From: Lasiosphaeris hirsuta
Lineage: Eukaryota > Ascomycota > Sordariomycetes > Sordariales > Lasiosphaeriaceae
Assembly (NCBI GenBank): GCA_030549175.1
Contig: JAUKUA010000007.1
Span: 930,001-994,000 of the forward strand
Direction: 5' to 3'
DNA: 64,000 nt
Shown here: in pieces, positions 23,001 to 33,964 of the stretch
Layout of the letters: every line of letters starts with the position of its first letter
How positions within the stretch are numbered: position 1 is the stretch's first letter
Made by a program: the position numbers and the translations under genes
The notes under the pieces: model-generated
Told to the model about the DNA's origin: nothing
Databases searched by the model: none
The model's input: the letters and a program-made list of their open reading frames with translations, nothing else

Positions 23001-24904
23001 GCAACGGCGATTCCGAAGATGTGGCTCCAGAGCGCCAAGCTCAACGCCACAGCGAAAGGGCTACAGTAACGGCTTCAACGGCCACACCTGCAACGGCTTT
23101 AATGGCCACGCTTGCAACGGGTTTAACGACTGCGCCAGCAACGGCCCTAGCGGTTTCTACCACAGCCTCAGCCACGGCTTCCACCGCTCCACGACGAAGC
23201 GAAAGACTGAAGGCCATGGCCAACGCCGTTCTCCTACCTTCACCGTTGTACGACTACGAAGACGGAGATCTCCAAGCCGTCTATAGCGCCTTCGCTACGG
23301 CTGTAAGAAAGCCAGTTAGCTACGGCGACCTACCATTACCACCCTAGTCAATTAAACAGTTGAAAAACTACCCACACGGCCAAGGGTTCCTGGAAGCCTG
23401 TCACACCGAATTGAAGGCTCTCCTAGCAAAAGGAACGTATCGGAAAGTACAACAACAACCGTTTAGCAACAGCCCCAAACCTCTACCACTTAAATGGGTG
23501 TTTTCCTACAAGATTAGGCCTAACGGTGACCTCAACTACAAAGTAAGACTTGTAGTCCGAGGCGATCTCCAGCCTCTAGGGCTTGAAGAAACCTTCGCCC
23601 ACACCCTCGCAGCAAGGTCTTTGCGTACCATACTCGCCGTGGCAGCTCGGTTTAATCTTGAGGTTCGGCAATTCGACGTGGTGAACGCTTTTCTAAATAG
23701 CAACATCCGCAAAGGAGTCTTCTGCAAGATGCCTCCAAGCTTTGAAGAAGAAGGAATGATTCTGGAGTTGAACAAAGCGCTCTACGGCTTACGAGAATCC
23801 CCTCTTCTCTGGTTTCGCGAAATCTCAGCCTTCCTCGCAGAACTACGCCTAGATCAATCAGCTGAGGAACCCTGTATCTTCGTTAACGACCACGTCCTTA
23901 TCCTTTTCTACGTTGATGATATTCTGGGCTTCTTTCGCGAAGAAAACAAGGCAGAGGCCTCACAGCTATTTCAGCGGATACAGGAAAAGTACGAAATGCG
24001 CGAGGAGAAGGAAGTCAAACAGTTCCTTGGCATCAGAATACTCCGTGACCGTTCGAAACGGCAAATCTTCCTAGCTCTGGACAGTTATATCGAGAAGGTT
24101 ACGGCCAGATTCGGCCTCATCACCACTACCGCACCAACACCAACGATTCCAATTCCAGCAGTTGATCTTCCACGCGCTCCACCAGGCTACAACGCAAGCC
24201 CACAGAGCGTACTCCTCTATCAAGAAAAGATTGGCTCAATCCTCTACGCCGCCGTGATAGTACGCCCTGACGTTGCTCGCGCGGCTTCAGAGCTCAGCAA
24301 GCACCTTCTGAACCCCACAGAGGCTCATCACGCCGCCGCCGACCAGTGTATTCGCTACCTCTACGGAACGCGGTACCTAGCCCTCATGTACGACGGATAC
24401 AACGACGGCGAGCTTCTTGTTATAGCCTCAGACGCCTCCTTCGCGGATGACGAGCCAACCAGACGATCCTCGCAAGGCTACGTTATCCTACTGTTTGGAG
24501 GACCAGTGGTTTGGAAGGCCTCGAGGCAAGAGACAGTCACCACATCAACCACGGAAGCAGAGCTACTAGCCTTGCAACGAACAGTTGGTGAATCAGTATC
24601 GCTACAACGGCTATTTCGCGATATCACCCTGGACCTCGGCACTCCATTGAAAGTCTACTGCGATAACCTCCAAACCATCCGGCTTGTGGTCAACGACGGC
24701 GATAGAATCAACACCAGGCTCCGGCACGTGGATATCCAGAACATGTGGTTAAAACAGGAGTATCAGAAAGGCCTCTTCCAACTGGAATACCTTCCCACGG
24801 CCGAGATGCCAGCCGACGGCTTCACGAAGAATCTATCTCGCCAGAAATTCGAACAGTTCAGAGGCATGCTCAACTTGCAAGACATTCGGCAACTCATCGG
24901 ATAA
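20060..24904 (+). pseudogene. copia gag-pol, one frame with five nonsense codons
   Basis: First in-frame ATG at 20060 (MSQKTTETKA). The frame runs to TAA 24902-24904 with no frameshift. Gag ends with a zinc-knuckle-like C-V-C-GLKGH-DPVD-C (about 20925), one residue short of the usual C-x2-C. The protease has WDNGANTHVVN (about 21250), with Asn where D-S/T-G is usual. Integrase has an HHCC finger (WHLRAGHL...CQSC), D in SIDFF, D in RMDND, and E in PNGAAE. RT has FDVVNAFL and YVDD (23909-23920). RNase H has ASDASFAD and STTEAE. Stops lie at 21965 (TAA), 22103 (TAA), 22451 (TAG), 22916 (TAG) and 23345 (TAG), mostly in integrase and the linker. Each is one C-to-T change from a Gln codon. Confidence 0.92.
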
Positions 24905-25031
24905 GCTGCGAATAGCTTCATTTCCTTACACACATTCGTTTTGTAGGCCAATTGGCTAGAATTTCACTTCTTGATTCGGATTCTCTGGAGGAAACAGGTC
25001 TTGCCGTCAAAACACCAAGACCTGGGGGGTG

Positions 25032-25440
25032 TGTCACACGAATCCAAGCCTCCATACCAGCGAATAGCGTCCATACCAGCGATCGGTCCGATCGCTGGTA
25101 TTCTATTGAAACTACTGCGTGGATCAATTCCAGGCCTGGAATGGCCACAACAACGGACCCCATTGTACGCAGTATTTAGAGCAGTTGGAAGCCTTCGGCT
25201 TCCAACGATCGAAGAAGAAATCAACACTCGTTTTTCCATGTTTGAGCCCTCGATACCACTATCGCTGGTATTCTATTGAAACTACTGCGTGGATCAATTC
25301 CAGGCCTGGAATGGCCACAACAACGGACCCCATTGTACGCAGTATTTAGAGCAGTTGGAAGCCTTCGGCTTCCAACGATCGAAGAAGAAATCAACACTCG
25401 TTTTTCCATGTTTGAGCCCTCGATACCACTACGTGCAACA
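25032..25440 (+). repeat. 3' LTR, 409 bp, with internal 170-bp tandem duplication
   Basis: Same sequence as the 239-bp 5' LTR, but the unit 25091-25260 is repeated head-to-tail as 25261-25430. The breakpoint lies inside the large palindrome (starting at ATCGCTGGTAT). The length difference, 409 minus 239, is exactly 170. Confidence 0.93.
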
Positions 25441-25445
25441 AATGC

Positions 25446-25701
25446 AGAACATCAAAATCACTCTTTACCATTCCCGTGACACCAAAATTCCCTGGAATGA
25501 TTGCTTTTTATGTTGACACTGCTCTACCTGCCATCCTCTATTGACCCCCCCCCCCTCTTCCCCCTCCTTACCCTCCTTAGGTACTGCAGTTATCTAGCCA
25601 TCACCCATCCCCATCCATCACATCATGCGACTATAGCCCATCACCACTATTATTAACCATTTGCATACCAGACTCCCGAAGCGAGTCCCGGCGCGAGCGG
25701 C
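25446..25701. other. Intergenic with C-run
   Basis: Short stretch between the retrotransposon and the WSC gene 3' end. It contains an approximately 10-C run near 25546. No gene. Confidence 0.5.
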
Positions 25702-26388
25702 TTAGTACCACTCGTACAGACTCAAGCGGTCCGATCCACCACACTTCTCAGCGCGGTTGCCGGCGCAGGGGAAGTCGCACTCGCCAATGTTGGTCTCGTT
25801 GGCCGACTTCTCAATGGCGTTGCTGCAGAAGCACTCATCGCCATACTCGGTCCCAGAGATCATGAACCCATTGTTGAGGCACCAATCGGCGCACGCGCAA
25901 ATCGTCATGGAGCTGGACGAGATGGATGCACCGTTGAGCGCGCGGCCGCCGACGGCCTCGGTGTAGCAGCCCGAGCCGACGGGGCGGTAGGCGTGCACGC
26001 GGTCGCCGGGGTAGGGGATGGGGCTGATGGCGGGGGCGACGGGGGACTTGCCGAAGAGGCTGAGGCGGCGGGAGCCGCCGCACGTCTCGGCGGGCGAGCC
26101 CGCGCACGGCGACGTGCAGTCGGTCGCGAAGGACTGGAACGAACCCGCCGACAGGGAGTTGCCGCAGTAGCACTCGCTGCCGTACTCGAGCCCGTACAGC
26201 GAGAAGCCTTGCCTGTAGCAGAAGGTCTCGCAGTTGGCGATCGTCATGGACGTCGCGTCGACAGTCCCGGAGCCCGTCAGCGCGCGCTCCGAAGTGCCCT
26301 CGGTGTAGCAGCCGTAGAAAGACGAGATGGTCCCGGCGAGCGCGGCCGGGAGGCCGGTGGTGAGGAGGAGGAGAAGGAGGTGGGCCAT
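25702..26388 (-). CDS. Secreted protein with two WSC domains
   Basis: Single exon, 228 aa. The start MAHLLLLLLTTGLPAALAG is a clear signal peptide; upstream in-frame codons are leader sequence. Two WSC repeats follow: the first from FYGCYTEGTSERALTG to CAGSPAETCGGSRRLSLF, the second from GCYTEAVGGRALNGA to CAGNRAEKCGGSDRLSLYEW. Each keeps the C-Y-T-E...C-x-x-x-C...G-x-E-Y-G-x-E-C-x-C...C-P/S-C-A-G pattern with eight cysteines. WSC domains bind cell-wall glucan or other carbohydrate. There is no Ser/Thr-rich stalk or transmembrane helix, so this is a soluble secreted protein and not a Wsc stress sensor. The two domains are joined by a proline-rich linker (PVAPAISPIPYPG). Confidence 0.9.
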   Translation of the reverse strand: MAHLLLLLLTTGLPAALAGTISSFYGCYTEGTSERALTGSGTVDATSMTIANCETFCYRQGFSLYGLEYGSECYCGNSLSAGSFQSFATDCTSPCAGSPAETCGGSRRLSLFGKSPVAPAISPIPYPGDRVHAYRPVGSGCYTEAVGGRALNGASISSSSMTICACADWCLNNGFMISGTEYGDECFCSNAIEKSANETNIGECDFPCAGNRAEKCGGSDRLSLYEWY

Positions 26389-27345
26389 TTTTAGATGGGG
26401 GATCGAACTTGTCTGGGATAGAGATGCGATTAGATGGTGATGATGTAATGATGTGATAGATGATAGAGAGATAGCAAACAGGGTTGAAGATAGGTCGGTT
26501 ATATAGATTGAATCCAATAGCAGAGACCAAGTGCTGATAACAATACGGGAAATCAAGATGACAGCATCGAAAGACAGAAGCCGAGGGGCCTTACGTTTTC
26601 TTGGTATCAGGCGTCAGCCTGGCACCTCGAGGGGCGGACTCTCCTCCGTGGCTGAAGCGGAACAAACAACCAAGTCTCATAATCACATGTATCCAAGGCG
26701 CCTAGCCAAGTGTGTCGGGCCGTACCGCGCAGAGCCTCCTGCAAGGGACGACCCGAGAAGACTGGGACCGGTGTCAATCCAAGCTGCCCTCAGCTTTTGA
26801 TTGCTCTCGATTGGGTTTGTTGGGGGGCTATCATCGGCAATGTCAGCAAGCCCGCTGCCCCATACCTTTTTCGTACATAAGTGGTATGGAGCGAGACTGT
26901 GGTGGTGTTGACAAGCAGACGCTGGTTGCCATCCTGCATCGTGATCCCCGGATTCGCCGGCGTCGAGGTGTGGTGGTGAAATACGAGAAGCACCATAAGC
27001 AGGCGATCCTGAGTATTCAACCTGTGCTGTATAGTTCTGTCATTGGAAGATTTCCCGCTGCGCCGGTACCAACTCGCAAACGAAGCTTTGGTAGTGTCCT
27101 TCTAGTAGCAAGCCCTTGTGGGGAAACTCGATCCCGTCTGGGAAGGGGGCACATCTGATTGAGTTTGGCACGGGACGGACGAGCAGGTGGTGGCCATGTG
27201 CTTGAACGAGAACAGAAAATAATACGAGGACGGAAATGCTAAACGATACCAAGCATAAATCGATGGCAGATATGAAAAACTTCTCCCAATCTCTCCAAAC
27301 AACTCTCCTCTGACCTCAAGGAATTAGGGAACCGGACTGGATCTC
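26389..27345. other. Intergenic, no supported gene
   Basis: About 950 bases holding the WSC gene promoter (proximal 150 bases AT-rich, with tatatag near 26500) and the 3' flank of the DUF4246 gene. Open frames, such as 26712-27158, show no domain. Confidence 0.5.
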
Positions 27346-29731
27346 TCAGTGCTCGCAAAATGAGAAAGTCTGCTCTTCCCAGTGCTCCTTGCTGAGTTGG
27401 TGGAACTGGCTGCGCTCCTCCATGAGACTAACGCGGTGCTGGAGTGCCTCAGTAGGGGTCATGAGACCCTCGGGCAAGACCCCCTGCTGGCGGACCATGT
27501 GCATGATCTCGGCCGGAAGCCGGCTCTTCGAGGCCTTGGTCACATGCTCGGGCAGGTTCAGTTTCTCGGCGAGGCCCTGCTCGAGCAGAAGATGCAAAAC
27601 CTCGGGTGGCATCTCGCTCTTGGCAATGCCGGACGACTGGTTGCCAATGACCGACTCAGCCCACCAGTCGAGTTGCTGCGGGGGAACGTTGGCTGTCGAG
27701 ATGATGCGACGGTGCGGGTCGACCAGCCAGAGCGCGATGAAGCGGCGGTGGCCGGGCTTGGTGCGGTCTGCTAGGCTGAAAGAGGATACCCGGTGTTGGC
27801 TGCTTCCGTCAGCTTCTGATCGTTTGTTCGTTGCCACAGTACCAATAATGGTTGAAATCTTACAAAACATTGGGAAACGCGAGTAGGCGTCCCTGCCGTG
27901 TTTCAAGACTGCCAAAGTTTTGCAAGCAGGGGCCTCCTCCACCACCGACTGGGCCAAGCGAAGTGCCAAAGATTCGCTCATAGTACTCATAGGCGTCTTG
28001 GCCGGCCCGCTCTTGGAGATCCTCTTGCTCCTCCTCGGTTTGCATGCGGAACGAAAGATGGCTTGGCGTGATGTTCTCGGAGTCGAGGTAATACAGTGAC
28101 GTTGCAGCGATGTGCTCATTCATCTGTCCTTCAATCTAGAATCCCAGAGTTAGCGACCAGCACCGCAGCCCACTCAACAATCGGTACTTGCATGCCACCC
28201 TCCAGCAGGAAAGTCGGGCTTTTCAGGCGTGAGTTCGATAGTTGCCATTTTGATAATGACTTGTAGCCCACTGCCGTTGAACCTCCTTCGTATGCTGCGG
28301 TTGCAGGCGTACTTGATTGGCTCGTACGTGCCGGGCTCAGGGTATATAGGTTCGCGAACCTTGTGCCACTTGTGTCTGATCCTCGCAGCATCCTTGTCTT
28401 GTTCCCACTCAAGATCTCGTTCGCTGATCTCGATGGGCCCGTTCTTTTCTTCATGGGCAGCAATCAGGTCTGGATTGAAAAGCTCGTAAATCTCGCTCTC
28501 GTTCTCCTCACTAAATGTCGGTTTTTTTGCGCATTAATAGGCTGTGTGGTAAGAACGGTATGACAAGTGTTTTTAAGCAGCGTGTTACGTACTAGGATTC
28601 TCGCGGGAGGAGAAAGCGAACTTGAGTAAGCTCACGATCGTCGCCGGGGTGGTTTTCAGGGTCAGCCACGGAGCGGCCGTGAAGCACGGCGTTCCAAGCT
28701 GGAAGAGAGATGTTGATCAACTTCTCGATGACGTCGTATATCTCGTGGTGTTTTTTGGGATGGAGGTTGTTGATGTAGCTGGTGAATTTGACGGTGCCAT
28801 CTTCTTGGAAGGCCAGGTTGGATGGGAGCCACTGATAAGTGCTGGACCAGTACTCGTCCGGAACACTGGCGCCGTCGGCACCACTCCAGTGGAAAGCGTG
28901 AGGGTCTCTGGCAGGCGGCTCCTCAATCTTGGTTTCGTGGACGGGCTCACCCTTGCCGGCCCATTTATCGACAGCATCGGATACCCCAACAACTTCTTCC
29001 TGGATGAAGTTGGAGCGGCCTGCTGGGTAGTGGTTAGCAACTTGACAAAGCATGAATATGGGGGAGACTGAGGCATTGCGTTTTACCAAAGACGAAAGGA
29101 TACATGGATGGGTGTACAAGGTCCTGGACCATGTCGTTGGTCCATGGATGCCAGTCGGGGTTGTCGGCTTGCTCGACGTGCAACTTTACAAAGGCTGCTT
29201 TGAGAGCTTCATGAACATCAGCAGGGACGACGGTGTCGGACTTGACGACAATATTCTCTCTCGAATTGAGAGTCCAGATAAGGCCCGTCTCTTTAAAGTA
29301 GGGAACTTTGCCTCTGAGCTCGGAAATGCACTGGGATTGGTTAGGAGAGTTGAGAGTCCGATTGGTGACGGATTCAAGAATCAACTGACATAGTCGAAGG
29401 CGTGGGGGGATATGATGCGTGTGCGAGTGGGCATGGGGAGCTCCTTGCCGCTTTGTCTGCCCTCAATGATCTGGGCATAAATGCCGTCCTCGGGCTGGGT
29501 GAGGGCTTCATCGCGCCACCTGGCAACGATTTGGTCGTCAAAGACCTTTTCGTGCCAGTTGGGCTTGTCGGTCAGACGGTCCATCAGATTGAGCATGGCG
29601 ATCTCGCGGATCTGCAGGAGCTCTGTCTGGGCGTCGGGACAGCGGGGGTGGGCGCCAATGGGGGAGAAGTCGTCCAGCGAAGCGTCCCGCAGGGGCAGGC
29701 CGACGCCGGGGTACTTGTGCGAGGTAGACAT
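27346..29731 (-). CDS. DUF4246 family protein
   Basis: Six exons: 29731-29390, 29330-29087, 29022-28593, 28510-28192, 28135-27864 and 27799-27346. All phases close, giving 686 aa. The start is MSTSHKYPGVGLPL. Family landmarks include a WHEKVFDDQIVARWR-type N-terminal block, FDYCISELR across the first splice, HPSMYPFVFG, WLPSNLAFQEDGTVKFTSYI, and NLHP in INNLHPKKHHE. Next come KPDFPAGGWH-IEGQMNEHIAATSLYY (exon 4/5 junction), FPNVFQHRVSSFSLADRTKP and IALWLVDPHRRI. The H...D...H-V residues in the WH-xEG and QHRV regions resemble a 2-oxoglutarate/Fe(II)-type double-stranded beta-helix, but biochemical function is unknown for the family. Intron 4 uses a GC-AG pair (28191 down to 28136), required to keep the frame. 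Confidence 0.9.
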
Positions 29732-30172
29732 GCTGGGCAATGAGGTTGTGTACGTTGCGTAGGTCCGTTTGTCTGAGCAGTTCAGCTCCGGGGGGGGGGG
29801 GGGGGTATCACCAAGTTTTTATGCACGTCTGTTTCTTGTTCAATTTTGCTTCACCCTTTCTCTGTCTGCTGCAAACGCAGAAAGCCCCCCTCCCCCCTCT
29901 CTCCCCAAGGCAAAAAGTCAGGTGCGGGGTTGGTGCCTGGCTGAAAACGCGGTGCCAGCAAGGACCAGCAAGGATTCAGGGGTGTTGTCCCACCAACTAG
30001 GCTCAACCTGGCACGCTATTTACTCTCTCCTGGCTGCATCTCACGACCTCAGCCGCCTCTGACCAACCCCTCCAACCTCCAACCTCCAACCTCCAATCAA
30101 TCCGAACCTTTTTCTCTTATCGCTCCCCGGCATAGCCCCATCTACGCCAAATAATCCAAAAGGACGTCAACG
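29732..30172. other. Intergenic with 16-G run
   Basis: Promoter region of the DUF4246 gene and 3' flank of the SnoaL-like gene. It includes a 16-G homopolymer (29790-29805) about 60 bases upstream of the DUF4246 start codon, and CT-rich blocks. Confidence 0.5.
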
Positions 30173-32554
30173 TCAGGGCATAGTCACCACAGCCGTTGCC
30201 TTCCCAGGCTGCAACCGACCACTCCCCAGGAAATACACGACAAGCTCGTTCGCACCAGGCCGCAAGTCGCCAGGCGGCACGGCGAACGTCACAATTTCAT
30301 TTGCGCTCGACAGCACGACCTCGCCCATCAAATTCGAGCTCCGATTGCCCTTCCGCAGCTGCAACAGCCCCGTGACAGGCTCGTCGGGCCCCCCCACCAC
30401 CGTCACCGTGACATTCGTCCCCTGCGCCCTCGCCGTGACAATCGTCGGCCCCGTGGCCGGCTCCTGGTACCCGTTGGCCGTCAGCTGCCAGTCGGGCCTC
30501 GCCGTGCGGCACGGCACGCAGCCCGGCCAGTACGACTCGGGCACGCGCCCGGTGACGGGATTGCGGAACGACCACCACATGCGCTGAATATCAGGCCAGC
30601 GAACAGTCGGCGGCGGGCCGCCATTGAAACCCACCTCACGCAGACGCATCGTTGGGTCCGCGACGGCCACATCGGCGACGTACCCCCCAATCCCACCCTG
30701 TCTACGACCAAGCGCCGTCGAGTTGACCCCGGCCCACCCGCCGGCCCACCCGGCGCTCTGCCAGTAGAACTCGTCGATGGTCAAGCACCACAGCTTGCGG
30801 CGGACCACGCCCGCCTTCTCCTCCAGCACGACCTGGTCGTGGTACATGCCGCCGTTGAACCCGGCGGACCCGCCGCCCCGGCTCGTGCCCATCTGCAGGT
30901 TGCGCACGCGCACCGTCGCCGACCGCCCGTCGTGCGACACCAGGATGATGGGCTGCACGCGCCAGTGGAACGGGATGCTGGCGCGCGCCGCCGCCGGCCG
31001 GTCCCCGTACCGCGCGATGCACGCTTGTGCGATGCGCTGCGGGCTGAGGTACCACCCCACGCCGGGGGACATCTTGAAGCCCTTGTCGGCGTGCAGTGTT
31101 GCGAAGTCGGTGCAGCGGATGTCGTCGGCGTAGTAGCCGTAGGCGGACGAGACGTTTTCCGTCTCGTCAAAGGCGGCCGAGCGGGAGAGCCGGCGCTGCA
31201 TGTCGGCGAGGAGGGTCTCGGTCGAGTTGGAGTCTTCGCGCCATGGGGGTTGCCAGTCGGTAGGCTTCCGCGCTACGTCGGAGATGTGGCCGAGGACGTC
31301 CAGGAAGGGTGGGGGTGCTAGGGGTGCTGCTTTGGGCGGGAGGGCTCCGCCAAAGGCCCAGCCGCTCGTGTAGTTGGCCACCATGATGCGCGTGTAGGCC
31401 AGCTCCTTGATCTTCCAGATGCCCGAGGCCGCGTCTTTGATGTACTTGTGCCGGAAGACGCAGAACCGCCACTCGGCTGTCTTTGCGATGGAATCGCCTA
31501 TCATGCCGATCTCGAGGCCTCTTGAGGTCGCTTCCAGGCCGTCGGGGCTGATCTCTACGAGGGTTTGGTAAATCGGATGGTCGTTGAGGACACCCCGGGT
31601 GAGGCCTTCGGGCCCCATTCTATCCAGCGCGCTTTGGACCCCAGCAGCTCCAGGGGCACTGCCTCTGCCATCGACTGAGACGACGCCGTCCGAGGCAAAC
31701 AGATCGATAACGTCGGGCCACATCCGACGGTCGACATAGTGACCGCAGATATGCTGGAGATTTCGGACCTCATCTTCATCGTTGAGCTTGGTGACGCGGT
31801 ATTTGAGCTCGTCGATGCTCAGTGCAGTGTGTCGGCTCACCACCTTGCTCCCGTTGTGCGGTTGGTACGGTGACAGAATGGTTTCTCCTGCACCATCGGC
31901 CGTGTAGTGGAATGGGACGATGGGCAAGCTGTTCCCACCGACGTTCTCCCATCCGTTCTTGTAATCCCCGGCGAACAAGGGGTAGTAGCGGAGAAGCTTG
32001 ATCCTCCACCGGTTGCCGTGCTCGGCGCTGGCGGTCAGGACGTACTCATTCTGCATGATCCCACCCTCGATGCGGGTCTTGCCCGCGCCATCCCCCAGGA
32101 ACTTGAGCGAGTGCCACCGCCCCTTGGCGCTTCTGCCATCCGCCGACAGAGAGATGACCGGCTGGTCGTTGATGAGCGCATGCAGCGAGCCCGGCTTGAG
32201 GCCGTCCATGTTGCCGGCATCGGTCCGGAGCCAGGCCTCGATGGCGGCGGGGCCGGTCAGGAACGTGGCGTCGCTGTTGTCCAGGATGTTGGCCCCCGGC
32301 TTGCCCGCGCCCCAGCGAAAGACGCCGTCGTCGGCGAAGAGGGCCGCCATGTCGCCCCAGCGGCCGTGGGGCGCCAGCTGCGCGAATGTCCGCTGGACGC
32401 TCTTGATCTCGCGCACCGACTCGACGCGCGCCAGGCCATTGGTGATGGAGTCGGCTGTTGGCCATGTTGCCGCTGGCGTGGCTGCGGCCGGGGAGCTAGT
32501 CCAGAGGACCAAGGCCAACGCCGCGCGGGCGGGTGCTCCGGAGGAGAGTTTCAT
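30173..32554 (-). CDS. Secreted protein with three SnoaL-like (NTF2-fold) domains
   Basis: Single exon, 793 aa from ATG 32554 (MKLSSGAPARAALALVLWTS), a signal peptide ending near SPAAATP. Domain 1 (about residues 40-215) contains IKSVQRTFAQLAPHGRWGD and FADDGVFRWG. Domain 2 (about 245-400) contains RNLQHICGHYVDRRMWPDV and LFASDGVVSV. Domain 3 (about 445-640) contains SSAYGYYADDIRCTDFATL. Each has the 'Y...x-W-x-x-x-x-x-LFA-D-G' helix-strand signature of SnoaL-like polyketide-cyclase/dehydratase folds. The final 110 residues look like a beta-sandwich (TVTVVGGPDEPVTGLLQLRK). A tandem triplicate, secreted SnoaL protein is unusual, and whether any domain keeps catalytic residues cannot be judged here. 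TATA-like tatatacg lies about 100 bases upstream. Confidence 0.82.
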   Translation of the reverse strand: MKLSSGAPARAALALVLWTSSPAAATPAATWPTADSITNGLARVESVREIKSVQRTFAQLAPHGRWGDMAALFADDGVFRWGAGKPGANILDNSDATFLTGPAAIEAWLRTDAGNMDGLKPGSLHALINDQPVISLSADGRSAKGRWHSLKFLGDGAGKTRIEGGIMQNEYVLTASAEHGNRWRIKLLRYYPLFAGDYKNGWENVGGNSLPIVPFHYTADGAGETILSPYQPHNGSKVVSRHTALSIDELKYRVTKLNDEDEVRNLQHICGHYVDRRMWPDVIDLFASDGVVSVDGRGSAPGAAGVQSALDRMGPEGLTRGVLNDHPIYQTLVEISPDGLEATSRGLEIGMIGDSIAKTAEWRFCVFRHKYIKDAASGIWKIKELAYTRIMVANYTSGWAFGGALPPKAAPLAPPPFLDVLGHISDVARKPTDWQPPWREDSNSTETLLADMQRRLSRSAAFDETENVSSAYGYYADDIRCTDFATLHADKGFKMSPGVGWYLSPQRIAQACIARYGDRPAAARASIPFHWRVQPIILVSHDGRSATVRVRNLQMGTSRGGGSAGFNGGMYHDQVVLEEKAGVVRRKLWCLTIDEFYWQSAGWAGGWAGVNSTALGRRQGGIGGYVADVAVADPTMRLREVGFNGGPPPTVRWPDIQRMWWSFRNPVTGRVPESYWPGCVPCRTARPDWQLTANGYQEPATGPTIVTARAQGTNVTVTVVGGPDEPVTGLLQLRKGNRSSNLMGEVVLSSANEIVTFAVPPGDLRPGANELVVYFLGSGRLQPGKATAVVTMP

Positions 32555-33940
32555 CGTCACCAGTCTGACCGGGAAGTGCCGTTTTTTTGCACGACACGAG
32601 AAAACCAGAACCGCGGATAGACGCAGGTGAGCGGGATCCGGCAGCTATGTATAGGGCGTATATACGGCGCCGTCGTCACTTACACGGCCCCTGGCAGGTC
32701 CCTTTATCCTAGACAGCGGGGCAGCCAATCACCAACGGCTCAATTATCAGGCCTCCCGGGTCAATACCACGTCGCCTTGCGGACCGCGTGCCGGGCGCCA
32801 TTCGCTGGCTCGCTAATATTCCCGATTTGCGGGGAACGGCTGTCCGGAGGGTCGGTAGTTTTGGTGCTGCAGATCAGCCGCTGCGCCGTTTGGTGGCCAT
32901 GGGTTGAGTCGTCATCGCGGTTCGGCATCGTGCATGTCGTCTGGTGGGGTGGTGTGTGATGGTTAGCTGGTGTTTTGTGTCCTTGCTGGTCTGAAGGTGA
33001 GGTGTCTGAGCAGCTCACTGCCAAAGCTAACCATCTTTTGCGAGTTTTGCCTGCTGCAAAATGTGACGAGTTAAGTTCCTGTTGCCCCTTCACCATCGCC
33101 CTCAGTCATGTTCGAATTCGCAACCTACCATCTTCAAGTTGGAGGGAAGGCCAAGACTTGTTTTCGCTCGGGAGCGGGGAAGTGCTATGCGGCACGATCC
33201 GGTTATAGACTGATCGGAGTCTTCCGAGATTTCTCAATTGCCCACCTCACGGTAGTGAACAGTTGGCGGCCCACTGGACCAAGGAATCTGGGACGTCGGG
33301 TTTCTAAACCCAACCATCTCGCGGCTGAGCCACAGCCAAGACTTACAGGGATGAATGACCCGGGATATGAGACTCCCCCCAAAACGTTGAGCGCGCAGAC
33401 CCCGGGCCAAAAGACGACAACTGCTGATACATAACGCAGGTGGTAGGTAGGTAGTATGATGGGGGATGTATCCCCTTTTTGCCTGGGCTTTCAGGGGTTG
33501 TGCGGCGCTGATGGAATTTGAAGATATGTTGACATGCCGCATCGAAAGCATATTATATTTGTTGAACTGACCAGCGGCCAGCCTTGGACCACATCTGCCA
33601 GGCGTCCAAAAGCTATATATTTACTAGTTCCCATTACGGACGTTCTAATCAGTCTTCGACCAAGGCTGAGTGCCGTTAGGATGTTGTTCAGCACTAGACC
33701 CCGCCTTTGCTATGCATGTACCACCTTATCCCATGTGGCTTTCCTGGGAACTTGGGTATTGCACTTGTCAAAGCTTGGACGCTTTCATCGCGACGATTCA
33801 ACCTGAGCCAATCAGGTCCCTGTTTTTATGTAAATTAGTGTCTTGGGAGTGCTTGGCCTGGGACCCTTCGGAAGAGCCGCCTCAGGAGGCACTCTAGAGT
33901 TGAATAGGGCTTGCAGGGTCAAACGGCCAATGACTTTGCC
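32555..33940. other. Intergenic, no supported gene
   Basis: About 1.4 kb of mixed composition. The first 150 bases are the promoter of the SnoaL-like gene. No family motif was seen in open frames such as 33108-33434. Confidence 0.5.
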
Positions 33941-33964
33941 TTTAATGACTGTTATTCGATGACA

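Larger units (their letters stand above)
19649..25440 (+). mobile_element. Ty1/copia LTR retrotransposon, full length
   Basis: The element is bounded by LTRs starting TGTCACACG and ending GCAACA (TG...CA ends). It is flanked by a 5-bp target-site duplication AATGC at 19644-19648 and 25441-25445. A primer-binding site follows the 5' LTR at 19888, and a G-rich polypurine tract precedes the 3' LTR at about 25024. Between them one frame encodes gag, protease, integrase, reverse transcriptase and RNase H in that order; integrase before RT defines the copia superfamily. There is no env. The LTR sequence is the same on both sides except for one tandem duplication, so the insertion is recent. The gag-pol frame carries five nonsense codons, so this copy is probably non-autonomous. 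Confidence 0.95.
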
